NCBI GenBank assembly: GCA_913058345.1
Contig: CAJXQR010000010.1
Span: forward strand, 1-64,000
DNA: 64,000 nucleotides
Direction: 5' to 3'
From: an uncultured Gammaproteobacteria bacterium
Lineage (GTDB): Bacteria > Pseudomonadota > Gammaproteobacteria > Pseudomonadales > Porticoccaceae
A program made the translations under genes and the position numbers. Positions 36,981 to 47,322 of the stretch are shown piece after piece (within the stretch, counting starts at the first letter, position 1; each line of letters begins with the position of its first letter). The notes beneath the pieces are model-generated. The model made no database searches and was not told where the DNA came from. It saw only the letters and a program-made list of their open reading frames with translations.

Positions 36981-37517
36981 CTCAAAAAACGTCCTTTTTT
37001 AGTATCATTTTTCCTCTAAAAAAACCAATACAAAAAAACCACAATAAGATCAGGTGCAGCAAAACTCACTTACTCCTTCGCAACGACCCCATCACAACTC
37101 GTCGTCACAGTTAGCACCACAGCAATCTCTCATGGGTGCATGAATTTTTTGCACTTATGCCAAAATCAGGGTAATTCACACCGTTCTCACCAACGATAGG
37201 CTTGAATAGCTGAGACGAGTACTCATCTCGCGGCCGGCCCTTCTATGTTGCTGTTCACTCTGCACTCTGAGGTGATTGCAATGGTTCTTGTACTTTCTGA
37301 CCTTCGCTTCGCGATTTTGGCTAAAATAATTTTATGAATTTACACAGGTTTCTCTATGGAAAGAGGGCTCCCATACTAACAAGAGATACTTAGGCTTGCG
37401 GAAACACTTGAAACCACTACCAGTGAAAGTCTGTCGGCCCCTTCAGTCGCTATCGGGGATGTTTAAATCAATAAACCGTATCATGCACAGAAAGATGGAT
37501 AAACCAGAGCCCCCTTA
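36981..37517. other. Intergenic region upstream of modC
   Basis: About 540 bases with no supported gene on either strand. No modA or modB remnant was recognised. Reading frames are short and lack ribosome sites. It must contain the modC promoter. Confidence 0.5.
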
Positions 37518-38612
37518 ATGAACAATGCCTTTTCCGCCAATCAACACATAGCCGCCTGTTTCAAGCTCAAGCGTAAGGAATTCCAATTAGAGGTCAGTTT
37601 TACAGCGCCTGGTAAAGGCGTCACTGCCTTATTTGGTCCGTCGGGCTCCGGCAAAACCACTCTGTTGCGCTGTATCGCTGGACTAGAAAAACCCGACTAC
37701 GCCCACTTTACCATCAACGGTCAGTGCTGGCATGACGAGAAGAAAAACCTCCACGTGCACCGTCGTCCCATTGCCTATGTGTTTCAAGAGCCCAGTCTCT
37801 TCCCCCATCTCAATGTGCGCGAAAACATGCTCTATGGCTGGCGACGTACTCCCCGACAGCGGCGCAAATTACACCTTGATGATGTCTCTGCCTGGCTTGG
37901 ACTGGAGGCCCTTCTCAAACGTAGGACTGATGAATTATCCGGTGGCCAGCGCCAACGTGTTGCTATTGCTCGAGCTTTACTCACAAGCCCAGAATTATTA
38001 TTGATGGATGAACCACTGGCCAGTCTCGACACCAAGGGTAAAGCTGAGATTTTGCCCTACCTTGAAAGCCTCTGCCATCAGCTAAACCTCCCCGTACTCT
38101 TCGTCAGTCACTCACCCGAAGAAGTACAACAGCTGGCTGATCATTTAATTCTATTAGAGCAGGGTCATGTCATAGGCGCCGGTAAACTCAACAACCTGCT
38201 CACAGATCCCCAGTTGCCAATCGCCCATTTTGAAAACGCCGCTGCTGTACTTGAAGCTAGAGTGGTCAGCCATGATAAGACATTCCATCTCACTACCCTG
38301 GCCTTTGACGGCGCTCAGGTCTCAGTCTCCTACAATGGCCTACCACTCGGCCACGAAGCTCGGTTGCGTATCTACGCTCGAGATGTCAGCCTGGCGTTAG
38401 TTCAACCCCGACAAATCAGTATCAGTAATAGCTTTAACGTGCAGGTGCTGAGTATGGACCCCGACCGAGACCCCTCTCAATTACTCGTGCGTTGTGAAGT
38501 TGGCGGGCAGCATTTGCTATCGCGTATCACCCGTCGCTCCGCTCACCTCTTAAAAATAAATGTCGGCGACAAGCTCTACGCCCAGGTTAAAAGCGTCGCT
38601 CTAATGAAATAG
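37518..38612 (+). CDS. modC: Molybdate ABC transporter ATP-binding protein, stand-alone
   Basis: 364 residues. The ABC domain (about 20-240) has Walker A FGPSGSGKTTLL, Q-loop VFQEPSLFPHL, signature ELSGGQRQRVAIARAL and Walker B LLLMDEPLASLD. The C-terminal part (about 290-362) is a molybdate-binding-protein-like (MOP/TOBE) domain, with ARDVSLAL and NVGDKLYAQVKSVAL, as in ModC. No modA or modB lies next to it, which is unusual because ModC normally sits at the end of modABC. It may work with permeases encoded elsewhere. The ribosome site is weak. Confidence 0.85.
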   Translation: MNNAFSANQHIAACFKLKRKEFQLEVSFTAPGKGVTALFGPSGSGKTTLLRCIAGLEKPDYAHFTINGQCWHDEKKNLHVHRRPIAYVFQEPSLFPHLNVRENMLYGWRRTPRQRRKLHLDDVSAWLGLEALLKRRTDELSGGQRQRVAIARALLTSPELLLMDEPLASLDTKGKAEILPYLESLCHQLNLPVLFVSHSPEEVQQLADHLILLEQGHVIGAGKLNNLLTDPQLPIAHFENAAAVLEARVVSHDKTFHLTTLAFDGAQVSVSYNGLPLGHEARLRIYARDVSLALVQPRQISISNSFNVQVLSMDPDRDPSQLLVRCEVGGQHLLSRITRRSAHLLKINVGDKLYAQVKSVALMK

Positions 38613-38806
38613 GGCGGGGGGAAAGAAATGATACGATTCAACAAAAAACATCAAGTTAGGCTTCAGATCAATGCTTAAATACTCACTATCAGGCATCATC
38701 GTTTCTCATCAACAGCATTGATTGGCGACTACGATTCTGTCCATTAACACGGTTAAGAGACAGCATTTGCAGCGCCACCCAATCGCTTTAGACAGGGTTA
38801 TGGCAC

Positions 38807-39544
38807 TTGAAAAATACGCTTTTAAAACTTTTAAGTGCCATGCTCGACAGCCTGCGCGATTTATTGCCCATTTTACTGGTCATCCTGTTTTTTCAATTCG
38901 TCGTCTTACAACAACCACTACCCAATGTTGGCCAACTGCTGCTCGGCGTGGTATTTGTCATTTTCGGGTTAACCTTTTTTATTCATGGCCTGGAGCAAGG
39001 TTTATTCCTAATTGGCGAATCCATGGCCCACGCATTTGCCCGCAAGGGCAGTGCCTTCTGGCTGTTGAGTTTTGCCTTTAGTTTAGGTTTTGGTACCACC
39101 GTAGCTGAACCGGCCTTGATTGCCGTCGCTCAGGAAGCCGCCGAAGCTGCTGCCACCGGACACATGATCGAATCGAACCCCGCCGCTAAAACCCAGTATG
39201 CCACCGGCTTGCGCTTTACTGTGGCCTTTGCGGTAGGCCTTGCCATTGTGCTCGGGGTGCTACGCATTCTCAAAGGCTGGCCCATTCAATGGCTAATCAT
39301 TGCCGGCTATGTATTGGTCGTGATCATGACCTTCTTCGCCCCAGAGGAAATTATCGGTATCGCCTACGACTCTGGAGGTGTCACCACATCGACGATCACG
39401 GTGCCTCTAGTCACCGCTCTCGGCGTTGGGCTCGCTTCTTCAATTCAGGGCCGCAACCCAATGATTGATGGTTTTGGTCTGATTGCCTTCGCCTCCTTAA
39501 CGCCGATCATTTTTGTCATGGCCTACGGCATGATCATCACATGA
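38807..39544 (+). CDS. DUF1538 membrane protein, first of a pair
   Basis: 245 residues from a TTG at 38807 (AGGG about 10 bases upstream; an ATG at 38840 is the alternative). Polytopic, with about six helices. It carries the DUF1538 motifs [28 protein letters not shown] and [18 protein letters not shown] recall that a DUF1538 pair from Halomonas (UmpAB) was described as a two-component Na+(Li+,K+)/H+ antiporter; whether this pair does the same is inference. It overlaps the second DUF1538 gene by 4 bases. Confidence 0.85.
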   Translation: MKNTLLKLLSAMLDSLRDLLPILLVILFFQFVVLQQPLPNVGQLLLGVVFVIFGLTFFIHGLEQGLFLIGESMAHAFARKGSAFWLLSFAFSLGFGTTVAEPALIAVAQEAAEAAATGHMIESNPAAKTQYATGLRFTVAFAVGLAIVLGVLRILKGWPIQWLIIAGYVLVVIMTFFAPEEIIGIAYDSGGVTTSTITVPLVTALGVGLASSIQGRNPMIDGFGLIAFASLTPIIFVMAYGMIIT

Positions 39545-40350
39545 ATATTGTCAGTGAGTTCGTCGACACTCTACTGAGCACTGTCATCGACGTCGTGCCC
39601 ATTGCAATCATTATCTTTGGCTTTCAGTTTTTTGTTATTCGCAAAAAGCCCGCCAATCTCGCTGAAATATTAAGCGGCTTTGTTTGGGTATTAATCGGCT
39701 TATCTTTCTTTTTACTGGGCCTACAATGGTGTCTTTTCCCTCTGGGACGCGTGATGGCTGAACAGCTCACCGACCCCTCTTTTATTCAAGCGGCACAAAC
39801 CGGGCAAACCCTATTCACAGAGGTGAACTGGCGAGACTACTACTGGGTTTATTTTTTTGCCTTCAGCATTGGGTTTAGCACCACTATTGCCGAACCCTCA
39901 CTGATGGCCGTTGCCATCAAAGCCAACGAAGTCAGCGGTGGTGCCATTGGCATCTGGGGGCTGCGCATTGCTGTAGCATTTGGCGTAGCCATTGGCATTT
40001 CCCTGGGTTGCTACCGCATTGTGGTCGGCGACCCCATCCATTGGTACATTATTGGCGGCTATATGATCGTTGTTTTACAAACAATGGCAGCACCAAAGCT
40101 TATCGTGCCTCTGGCCTACGATTCTGGTGGAGTGACTACGTCGACCGTCACTGTGCCATTGGTGGCCGCCTTGGGGCTGGGACTGTCGGAAAGCGTACCA
40201 GGTAGAAACCCATTAATTGACGGCTTTGGATTAATTGCCTTTGCCAGCCTGTTACCTATTATCTCGGTAATGGCCTATGCACAACTGTCTGAATTGAAGG
40301 CCAGATTTGTTACCAAAGTCAACGAAACACAGTCTGAACGGAAGAAATAG
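39541..40350 (+). CDS. DUF1538 membrane protein, second of a pair
   Basis: 269 residues, a paralogue of the preceding protein. It has the same motif order: [45 protein letters not shown]. About six helices and a short charged C-terminal tail ([10 protein letters not shown]). The start overlaps the first gene's stop (ATGA), which suggests equal amounts and a heteromeric complex in the inner membrane. The EP[AS]L and SGGVTTST segments, conserved in both halves, are candidates for the ion path. Confidence 0.87.
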   Translation: MNIVSEFVDTLLSTVIDVVPIAIIIFGFQFFVIRKKPANLAEILSGFVWVLIGLSFFLLGLQWCLFPLGRVMAEQLTDPSFIQAAQTGQTLFTEVNWRDYYWVYFFAFSIGFSTTIAEPSLMAVAIKANEVSGGAIGIWGLRIAVAFGVAIGISLGCYRIVVGDPIHWYIIGGYMIVVLQTMAAPKLIVPLAYDSGGVTTSTVTVPLVAALGLGLSESVPGRNPLIDGFGLIAFASLLPIISVMAYAQLSELKARFVTKVNETQSERKK

Positions 40351-40386
40351 AATCCTATATTGATATCAACTGCTGAGGTCAAAAAA

Positions 40387-40737
40387 ATGCACTTTAAAAT
40401 GATTACTGTTTTTGTAGAAGGCGAGAAAACAGATGCTGTAATGACGGCTGCACGTGAGGCGGGAGCCACCGGTGCAACCGTGATCAGCAATGCGCGGGGC
40501 GAGGGTCTGAAAAAAAATACAACTTTTTTCGGCTTGTCTTTGGCAACTCAGCGAGATGTTATTTTACTACTCGTTGAAGAACACCTCAGTCGTCATATTC
40601 TTGAAGAAATTGGCCGAGTTGGTGAATTTGATGACAAGCCTGGTACTGGTATCGCCGTACAAAGCGATGTTGAGGATGCCATCGGCGTCGCCCACCAGGC
40701 AAAAGAAATTAGCCAATCCGTAGAGGAGCTCCTGTGA
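40387..40737 (+). CDS. PII-like signalling protein
   Basis: 116 residues from the ATG at 40387 (TGAGGT ribosome site; the frame opens at 40360). The fold pattern is that of GlnB/GlnK: beta strand MITVFVEGEKTDAVMTAAREAG (about 5-26), a T-loop-like stretch GEGLKKNTTFFG, strand DVILLLVEE, and a C-terminal loop KPGTGIAVQSDVEDAIG. The canonical uridylylated tyrosine of GlnB is not in evidence, so it probably senses a nucleotide rather than being uridylylated. It lies 36 bases after the second DUF1538 gene. Confidence 0.82.
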   Translation: MHFKMITVFVEGEKTDAVMTAAREAGATGATVISNARGEGLKKNTTFFGLSLATQRDVILLLVEEHLSRHILEEIGRVGEFDDKPGTGIAVQSDVEDAIGVAHQAKEISQSVEELL

Positions 40738-41141
40738 AACATAAAAAAACAATTGTCGTCCGCGACATCATGCACGACAGGCATCTGGAACTTGATGGCA
40801 TCGCTACCATCAAACAGGCCCTCGATGCGATGAAAGCGGCCAGTGTCGAAGTGGTAATCGTCAACAAACGCTACCCCCACGACGCTCTAGGTATTCTTCT
40901 GCTGTCAGATATTGTCAAAAAAGTGCTAGCCAAGGGTAAAGCCCCCGAGCGGGTGAATGTTTATGAGATCATGTCTAAGCCCGTCATTACCGTCGAACCA
41001 GAGCTGGATGTCCGCCATTGCGCTCGACTCTTTAGCCGCTTTGGCCTGTCGAATGCCCCTGTTGTAGCCGCTGGTCAGGTACTCGGCATCGTCAGCTATA
41101 GTGAACTAGTATTTGATGGTCTTTGTGAACTGGTTGATTAA
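40734..41141 (+). CDS. CBS domain protein
   Basis: 135 residues, a single Bateman module of two CBS motifs: VRDIMHDRHLELDGIATIKQALDAM (about 7-31, a motif region) and VYEIMSKPVITVEPELDVRHC. CBS pairs bind adenine nucleotides. It starts at a GTG overlapping the PII-like stop by 4 bases (GTGA) with GAGGAG upstream, so it is translationally coupled. As the last gene of the DUF1538 operon it is likely a nucleotide-sensing regulator of the membrane pair. Confidence 0.87.
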   Translation: MKHKKTIVVRDIMHDRHLELDGIATIKQALDAMKAASVEVVIVNKRYPHDALGILLLSDIVKKVLAKGKAPERVNVYEIMSKPVITVEPELDVRHCARLFSRFGLSNAPVVAAGQVLGIVSYSELVFDGLCELVD

Positions 41142-41296
41142 ACGCAAATCTGCTTAACTCACGGCTTTCGCATTGGCAATAATCGCCGTGAGGCGCGCTT
41201 TTCCTTAACCCCTTATTGCCGATAGCCAGCTACTACAACGCGATGTGCAATAAGCTTAGCTATTCAGCACGCGTTCATAAGCTTTGCAGGGACGAC

Positions 41297-41755
41297 TTAC
41301 CCATCATTAACCTTGCGCGTTAAGTGTAAAAAAACTCCCAGCGAGATGAGCAGAAGAGCCGTACTTGTGATTATTGCCACGGGGTAATAGAGGTTGCCAG
41401 CGAGCTCTAACTGACTATATTTAATTACCATAATAAGCCCCTCTAAAGACAGCGCGATGCATACTGTTCCAATAAATCTTGGAATAGTTCTTCTTAAACT
41501 GGCCACGACATCTTCATTTTCTTCTTTCCTTGAGTATTCTTTGTTAACCACTAGCGCGAGTTCGAAAACAGCTAGCGCTATAATCCCTGTATTAATTCCG
41601 TCCAGGAATATTTGCATGACATCTTCGCCTGCAAGAATACCAATAACAATTGTTTCACCAAGCAAGAAGATAAGCGCCAGAGCGGTGCCAAAGAAAATAA
41701 ATGTAAATAACTTTGCCACCAAAAAGCGCATTATATAACTGATATCTTTATGCAT
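41297..41755 (-). CDS. Membrane protein of unknown function
   Basis: 152 residues from the ATG at 41755 (GAGGAG ribosome site). Four hydrophobic segments: about 8-40 (FLVAKLFTFIFFGTALALIF), 45-75, 95-115 and 120-145, with a basic cytoplasmic loop NKEYSRKEENEDVV between the second and third. No family recognised with confidence. It is convergent with the CBS gene; the 155-base gap has no clear terminator. Confidence 0.65.
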   Translation of the reverse strand: MHKDISYIMRFLVAKLFTFIFFGTALALIFLLGETIVIGILAGEDVMQIFLDGINTGIIALAVFELALVVNKEYSRKEENEDVVASLRRTIPRFIGTVCIALSLEGLIMVIKYSQLELAGNLYYPVAIITSTALLLISLGVFLHLTRKVNDG

Positions 41756-42229
41756 CTTATACTCCTCTATGACGCGTAACGAGGCTGGCAACGCTCGATC
41801 TTGCGCAATATAAAAAACGCCGGTATTAACGGATACATGGGCCTGATTATCGTATCTATTCAGAACCTAGGGCAGATTATTATTCGACGGGCTAGATTCA
41901 TTACTCAGTGATATCATTTCGTCCGATCGAGCAACAAGCATTTAATGGTGCAATATTATTCTTCCAGGTATCATCAACAGAGGTCACTTGAGTTTTATAA
42001 GAGACTATAGAAGGACCCTAAGCATGAAAATTTATTTTTCCGCGTGTAACGCTGTATTGAATAAACAGGGCTAGTAATATTTGAGCTTTCCGCTCGTCGT
42101 CTACGTGAAGAGACAAGAGAGCATGCCACAAGATGCAGCAATGCCCACCTCTATGAGAAATGATGGCGGCAGGTCTCCAACCACAGACTTGCCCCTGTCC
42201 ACCAAAACTCTCACTCTAAAACCCGACGC
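41756..42229. other. Intergenic region between the membrane protein gene and dcd
   Basis: 474 bases. The only candidate is a 16-codon plus-strand frame starting at about 42024 (MKIYFSACNAVLNKQG) with GAAGGA upstream; it is too short to judge. Nothing else seen. Confidence 0.4.
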
Positions 42230-42802
42230 TCAAGCCTTGGGCAAAGTCACCCCTTGCTGGCCCTGGTATTTGCCGCCTCTATCTTTGTAAGACGTTTCGC
42301 AAATTTCATCCGACTCAAAAAACAACATTTGGGCAACACCTTCGTTGGCATAAATTTTCGCAGGCAGGCTTGTGGTATTGGAAAACTCCAGTGTCACATG
42401 ACCCTCCCACTCCGGCTCTAGGGGCGTAACATTGACGATAATGCCGCAACGCGCATAGGTCGACTTACCCAAACAAATCGTCAATACACTGCGCGGAATG
42501 CGGAAGTATTCCACCGTACGTGCCAGAGCAAAGGAGTTGGGCGGAATAATACAGCTATCGGATTGAATATCGACAAAACTCTTTGGATCAAAGTTTTTAG
42601 GGTCCACTGTGGCGGAATGGACATTGGTGAAAATCTTAAACTCATCAGCACAGCGCACGTCATAACCGTAGCTCGAGACCCCGTAGGAAATTACCCGTTC
42701 GCCATCGGGGTCGGGGTGGCGCACCTGTTGATTTTCAAAGGGCTCGATCATGCCGTGGTCTTCGGCCATACGACGGATCCAGCGATCTGACTTAATACTC
42801 AT
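42230..42802 (-). CDS. dcd: dCTP deaminase
   Basis: 190 residues, the family length. Starts [19 protein letters not shown]. Active-site parts are VGKSTYAR-type segment [11 protein letters not shown], the catalytic glutamate in [17 protein letters not shown], and the C-terminal [13 protein letters not shown]. It forms dUTP from dCTP for thymidylate synthesis. AGGAG precedes the ATG. It lies downstream of mrp in the same direction. Confidence 0.95.
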   Translation of the reverse strand: MSIKSDRWIRRMAEDHGMIEPFENQQVRHPDPDGERVISYGVSSYGYDVRCADEFKIFTNVHSATVDPKNFDPKSFVDIQSDSCIIPPNSFALARTVEYFRIPRSVLTICLGKSTYARCGIIVNVTPLEPEWEGHVTLEFSNTTSLPAKIYANEGVAQMLFFESDEICETSYKDRGGKYQGQQGVTLPKA

Positions 42803-42860
42803 AACAACTCCTAATGACTAAAACACCGTCGGGGCGGCTGCGAATTAACGTCGGGGCGAT

Positions 42861-43688
42861 TTAATCTTCGACGGTAATGGTCGGCGCGGTGACGGACGTT
42901 TCAGCTAACGCCGCCATTAAACCCTTGGCGATATTGCGGTAGTGGGCGGTAATCGTGCCCTCGGGGTCAGCGGCCACAATCGGCTTGCCCTTATCACCCT
43001 CTTCGCGAATACGTTTATCCAGAGGCAGGGAACCGAGCAGCGTAGTTTGGTATTCCTCGGCGATACTTTCGCCACCACCTTCACCAAATATCGACTCGGT
43101 GTGACCGCAGGCACTGCAGATATGCAAGCCCATATTTTCAACCACGCCAAGTACTGGAATACTGACTTTGCGAAACATCTCGATACCCTTGCGCGCATCG
43201 AGCAGGGCGATATCTTGTGGCGTGGTCACAATAACGGCACCCGATACCTGGGCCTTCTGCGACAGGGTCAATTGAATATCACCAGTGCCAGGGGGCATAT
43301 CGACCACTAATACATCGAGCTCTCCCCACAGGGTTTGCGTCATCATCTGCACCAGAGCACTACCAGCCATGGGGCCACGCCACACCATCGGCGTGGCGTC
43401 AGTGGTCAGGTAAGCCATCGACATGGAACGCAAGCCATGAGCCTCAATAGGCACAAAGGCATTGCCATTGACCACTTTAGGCTGCCGAGAGTCGTCGACA
43501 CCGAGCATTTTTGCCAAACTGGGGCCGTAAATATCAGCATCGAGAATACCGATAGCAAGACCTTGATCCTTCAGTGCTAACGCCAGGTTAACCGCCGTTG
43601 TGGATTTACCGACACCACCCTTCCCCGATGCGACGGCAACCACATATTTCACCTTACCCAAACCACTCTCTTGAACTGCTTCTGCCAT
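42861..43688 (-). CDS. Mrp/ApbC Fe-S cluster carrier ATPase, short form
   Basis: 275 residues from the ATG at 43688 (AGGTG 9 bases upstream); a GTG at 43700 is possible. It has the deviant Walker A GKGGVGKSTTAVN, LDADIYGPS, MVWRGPM, DMPPGTGD and the CxxC pair HICSACGH that holds a bridging Fe-S cluster between subunits. The N-terminal DUF59 (MIP18) domain found in E. coli Mrp is absent: the Walker A begins at about residue 23. Divergent from metG and upstream of dcd, the order I recall in Pseudomonas. Confidence 0.92.
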   Translation of the reverse strand: MAEAVQESGLGKVKYVVAVASGKGGVGKSTTAVNLALALKDQGLAIGILDADIYGPSLAKMLGVDDSRQPKVVNGNAFVPIEAHGLRSMSMAYLTTDATPMVWRGPMAGSALVQMMTQTLWGELDVLVVDMPPGTGDIQLTLSQKAQVSGAVIVTTPQDIALLDARKGIEMFRKVSIPVLGVVENMGLHICSACGHTESIFGEGGGESIAEEYQTTLLGSLPLDKRIREEGDKGKPIVAADPEGTITAHYRNIAKGLMAALAETSVTAPTITVED

Positions 43689-43776
43689 GTTTTTGTTCAC
43701 CTGCGTTAATGAAAACTAAAGCGAAAGCCGCTATAGTTGCGGCCCTTTGCCAAACTCTAAAAAGCTACTTATCCCC

Positions 43777-45855
43777 ATGCCTGATAAAACATTACCCGCG
43801 GACACGACCTCCAATCCCCGCAAAATTCTTGTCACCAGTGCTCTGCCCTATGCCAACGGTGCGATTCACCTGGGGCATTTGGTGGAATATATTCAGACCG
43901 ATATCTGGGTGCGCTTTCAAAAAGCGCGAGGCCACGAATGTTACTACGTCTGCGCCGATGATGCTCACGGAACGGCAATAATGTTAAAGGCTGAAGAGTT
44001 GGGCATTACCCCAGAGGCTTTAATAGAACAGGTTAAAGCCGAACACGAAAAAGATTTCGCCGACTTCTTGATATGCTTCGACAATTACCACTCGACCCAT
44101 GCCGAAGAAAATCAAGTATTTGCCAGCGAAATTTATTCCCGTCTCAAGAGCAATGGGCATATCGCCGAGCGTGAAATTACCCAGGCGTTTGACCCCGAAA
44201 AAAACCTCTTTCTTGCCGACCGCTACATCAAGGGCACCTGTCCCAAGTGTAACGCCGATGACCAGTACGGAGACAATTGTGAAGTCTGCGGCGCCACCTA
44301 CGCGCCGACTGATTTGATCAACCCCAAGTCGGCCATCTCCGGGGCCACGCCCATTGAAAAAGAGTCCACTCACTATTTTTTCAAACTCCCTGAGTTTGAG
44401 GACTTTCTAACTGAGTGGACACGAGCGGGCCACGTCTCAAAAGAAATTGCCAACAAATTGGCCGAGTGGCTCGACGCCGGTTTGCAGGAATGGGACATCA
44501 GTCGCGATGCCCCCTACTTTGGCTTTGAAATACCCGATGCCCCCGGCAAGTACTTCTACGTTTGGCTCGACGCGCCCATTGGTTATATGGCCAGCTTTAA
44601 AAATCTATGTGAGCGCGAGGGCATCGATTTTGATACCTATTGGGCGAAGGATGCCGAGGCCGAGCTCTACCACTTTATTGGCAAAGACATCGTCAACTTC
44701 CACGCACTGTTCTGGCCCGCCATGCTCTCCAGTGCCAATTTCCGCACGCCAACCAAGGTCTGTGTGCACGGATTTTTAACGGTCAATGGCAAGAAAATGT
44801 CGAAGTCTCGGGGCACTTTCATCAATGCCCGCAATTACCTCAACTTTTTAGAGCCAGAATATTTACGCTATTATTTTGCCGCTAAGCTGTCATCCAGCGT
44901 CGAAGATCTCGACCTCAACCTCGATGACTTTATTCAGCGTGTCAACAGTGATGTCGTCGGCAAAGTAGTAAATATCGCCAGTCGCTGCGCCAAATTTGTT
45001 ACCCGCGATGGCGATGCCACACTGGCCGCAAGTATCGGCGAACCCGAACTTTGGCAACAAGCCGTCGATGCCGGTGAACGTATCGCCGCACACTACGAAA
45101 ACCGCGACTTCGGCAAAGCCGTACGTGAAATCATGACCATCGCCGATGCCGCCAACGAATACATCGCCGCCAAAGAGCCATGGAAACTCGCCAAACAGGA
45201 AGGGGCGGAAGCCGAGGTACAGGCTGTATGCTCGCTGGGCATTAACCTGTTTCGCGTGCTGATGATTTATCTAAAACCTATTTTGCCCAACATGGCCGAG
45301 CAATCCCGCCTTTTCCTGAACGACCCTCTCCTTTGGAGCGATACTATCGAGCCTTTGCTCAACCACCGTATCGAAACGTTTAAGCCCATGGTCAAACGGG
45401 TAGAAAAGGATAAGGTCACCGCCATGGTGGAAGCGGGCATTCAAGCCCAGCCAGCCCCTGACACTGCAAAAACGGCAGCATCAAAACAAGCCGCCTCGAC
45501 CGACTCGCCTTTAGCCGCCGAACCCCTGGCCGATGAAATCAGCTTCGACGACTTTATTAAGGTCGATTTGCGCGTCGCGCGCATTGTTGCCGCCAGCCAC
45601 GTTGAAGGTGCCAGCAAATTATTACAGCTCACCCTCGATATTGGCGGCGAGACCCGCAAGGTGTTTTCCGGCATTAAGTCGTCCTATCAACCAGAACAAC
45701 TTGAAGGGCGACTCACGGTGATGGTCGCCAATTTAGCGCCCCGTAAGATGCGCTTTGGTGTATCGGAAGGCATGGTACTGGCCGCAGGTGACGACGACGG
45801 TATTTATCTACTCGAGCCCGACAGCGGTGCCCAGCCTGGACAGCGAGTGACCTAA
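43777..45855 (+). CDS. metG: Methionine-tRNA ligase
   Basis: 692 residues from the ATG at 43777; a TTG at 43747 is less likely. It has the class I HIGH motif as HLGH ([15 protein letters not shown] region), a zinc knuckle with four cysteines ([17 protein letters not shown]), and KMSKSRGTF. The C-terminal part (about 580-690) is a tRNA-binding EMAP/Trbp111 domain ([11 protein letters not shown]), the long dimeric form of the enzyme. A low-complexity Ala/Lys linker precedes it. Confidence 0.96.
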   Translation: MPDKTLPADTTSNPRKILVTSALPYANGAIHLGHLVEYIQTDIWVRFQKARGHECYYVCADDAHGTAIMLKAEELGITPEALIEQVKAEHEKDFADFLICFDNYHSTHAEENQVFASEIYSRLKSNGHIAEREITQAFDPEKNLFLADRYIKGTCPKCNADDQYGDNCEVCGATYAPTDLINPKSAISGATPIEKESTHYFFKLPEFEDFLTEWTRAGHVSKEIANKLAEWLDAGLQEWDISRDAPYFGFEIPDAPGKYFYVWLDAPIGYMASFKNLCEREGIDFDTYWAKDAEAELYHFIGKDIVNFHALFWPAMLSSANFRTPTKVCVHGFLTVNGKKMSKSRGTFINARNYLNFLEPEYLRYYFAAKLSSSVEDLDLNLDDFIQRVNSDVVGKVVNIASRCAKFVTRDGDATLAASIGEPELWQQAVDAGERIAAHYENRDFGKAVREIMTIADAANEYIAAKEPWKLAKQEGAEAEVQAVCSLGINLFRVLMIYLKPILPNMAEQSRLFLNDPLLWSDTIEPLLNHRIETFKPMVKRVEKDKVTAMVEAGIQAQPAPDTAKTAASKQAASTDSPLAAEPLADEISFDDFIKVDLRVARIVAASHVEGASKLLQLTLDIGGETRKVFSGIKSSYQPEQLEGRLTVMVANLAPRKMRFGVSEGMVLAAGDDDGIYLLEPDSGAQPGQRVT

Positions 45856-45856
45856 G

Positions 45857-45936
45857 CCTCTGGCAGAAGAAGCTTAGGCCTTCTGCGCCAATAATAGGTC
45901 TTCTGGCCCAATTAGAGATCCTCTGTGTCAATAAGA
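45857..45936. repeat. Degenerate 20-bp tandem repeat after metG
   Basis: Three consecutive 20-base units, at 45877-45896, 45897-45916 and 45917-45936, share the pattern GGYCYTCTGNGCCAATNAGA with a few changes. A weaker unit precedes at 45857. An imperfect stem (TGGCAGAAG with CTTCTGCGCCA) lies in the first part and might act as a weak terminator. No gene here. Confidence 0.6.
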
Positions 45937-46062
45937 AGATATACTGAAGCCGAAAAGGGATATTGCTAAATAGCCTAAAGACGCCCGGTTTTATTATTGA
46001 ATGCAAGGGATCGAATCCCCGATAATATCGACTTTCCACCGCTAGATCGAACGGCAGACCCC

Positions 46063-46638
46063 ATGCAGGAATTTGCGCTTATTCTCGTTAGCTCGATACT
46101 GGTCAATAATTTTGTGTTGGCGCAGTTTCTTGGCCTGTGCCCGTTTATGGGCGTCTCCAACAAACTCGAAACTGCCATCGGCATGGCCAGCGCCACGACC
46201 TTTGTCATGACCCTGGCTGCTATTTCGAGTTATCTGGTCAATAGCTGGATACTCCAGCCCCTCGGTCTCGAGTATTTAAAGACTATCGCCTTTATTTTGG
46301 TCATTGCCGTGGTGGTGCAATTTACGCGCATGTTCATCGAAAAAACCAGTCCTCTGCTCTACCGTGTGCTCGGTGTTTTTCTGCCCCTCATTACCACCAA
46401 CTGCGCAGTGCTGGGTGTCGCTCTGCAAAACACTGCTAAAAATCGCACTTTCTTTGAAGCCAGCCTCTACGGTTTTGGCGCCGCCCTGGGCTTTTCCCTG
46501 GTACTCATCCTCTTTTCTGCGCTGCGCGAACGCCTTTCGGTTGCCGACGTGCCCCAGCCTTTTCAGGGTGCCGCCATTGGTATGATTACTGCTGGCCTCA
46601 TGTCTTTAGCCTTCATGGGCTTTGCCGGTTTAGTGTAA
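46063..46638 (+). CDS. rnfA: RNF/RSX complex subunit A
   Basis: 191 residues from the ATG at 46063 ([19 protein letters not shown], the family start); the open frame begins at 45997. Six-helix membrane subunit, paralogue of NqrE, with [13 protein letters not shown] and [13 protein letters not shown], the cysteines that with RnfE bind iron in the membrane. First gene of rnfABCDGE. Confidence 0.96.
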   Translation: MQEFALILVSSILVNNFVLAQFLGLCPFMGVSNKLETAIGMASATTFVMTLAAISSYLVNSWILQPLGLEYLKTIAFILVIAVVVQFTRMFIEKTSPLLYRVLGVFLPLITTNCAVLGVALQNTAKNRTFFEASLYGFGAALGFSLVLILFSALRERLSVADVPQPFQGAAIGMITAGLMSLAFMGFAGLV

Positions 46639-46662
46639 TGGGGCGTCTAATGGCTGTATTGA

Positions 46663-47322
46663 ATGACTGAAATGTCCTCACTAGAACTTTTGTTAACCGC
46701 TGTCATCGCCTTAGTGGCCTTGGCGACGGTGTTTGGCGTGATACTGGGCTACGCTGCCGTCACCTTTAAAGTTGAAGGCAACCCCCTGGCGGAACAAATC
46801 GACGCCCTACTACCACAAACCCAATGCGGTAACTGCGGCTATCCAGGCTGCAAGCCCTACGCCCAGGCCATCGTCGACGGTGAAGCCATCAACAAGTGCC
46901 CGCCCGGTGGCCAGGCGACGATTGACGCCCTGGCCAATTTACTCGACGTGCCCGCCCCGGAGCTCGATGCTGAACACGGCGAAGAGGCCGACGTGAAAAG
47001 CGTCGCCTATATTCGCGAAGACGAGTGCATCGGATGCACCAAATGCATACAGGCCTGCCCGGTCGATGCCATCCTGGGCGCCGCTAAATTAATGCACACC
47101 GTCATCGCCGATGAGTGCACCGGCTGTGATCTTTGTGTCGAGCCCTGCCCGGTGGATTGTATTGACATGTTGCCCGTACCCCAGACACTCGCTGACTGGC
47201 ACTGGCAAACCCCATTGACGCCAGCTCAACGTTTTGCGGGCAACAATCACAGCGACTATCCCAACGCTAATCTTATCGCCACTGATCGCGGCTTAGATGA
47301 CACTGAGGATCACGCCGCATGA
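46663..47322 (+). CDS. rnfB: RNF/RSX complex subunit B (Fe-S)
   Basis: 219 residues. An N-terminal membrane helix (about 8-30) is followed by a four-cysteine cluster motif ([18 protein letters not shown]) and two ferredoxin [4Fe-4S] motifs, [16 protein letters not shown] and [16 protein letters not shown]. It is the cytoplasmic electron-transfer subunit. No clear ribosome site; an alternative ATG lies three codons in. Confidence 0.96.
   Translation: MTEMSSLELLLTAVIALVALATVFGVILGYAAVTFKVEGNPLAEQIDALLPQTQCGNCGYPGCKPYAQAIVDGEAINKCPPGGQATIDALANLLDVPAPELDAEHGEEADVKSVAYIREDECIGCTKCIQACPVDAILGAAKLMHTVIADECTGCDLCVEPCPVDCIDMLPVPQTLADWHWQTPLTPAQRFAGNNHSDYPNANLIATDRGLDDTEDHAA

Noticed and set aside
42081-42290. 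69-residue plus-strand frame running into dcd
   Set aside because: It overlaps the dcd 3' end antisense and lacks a start signal.
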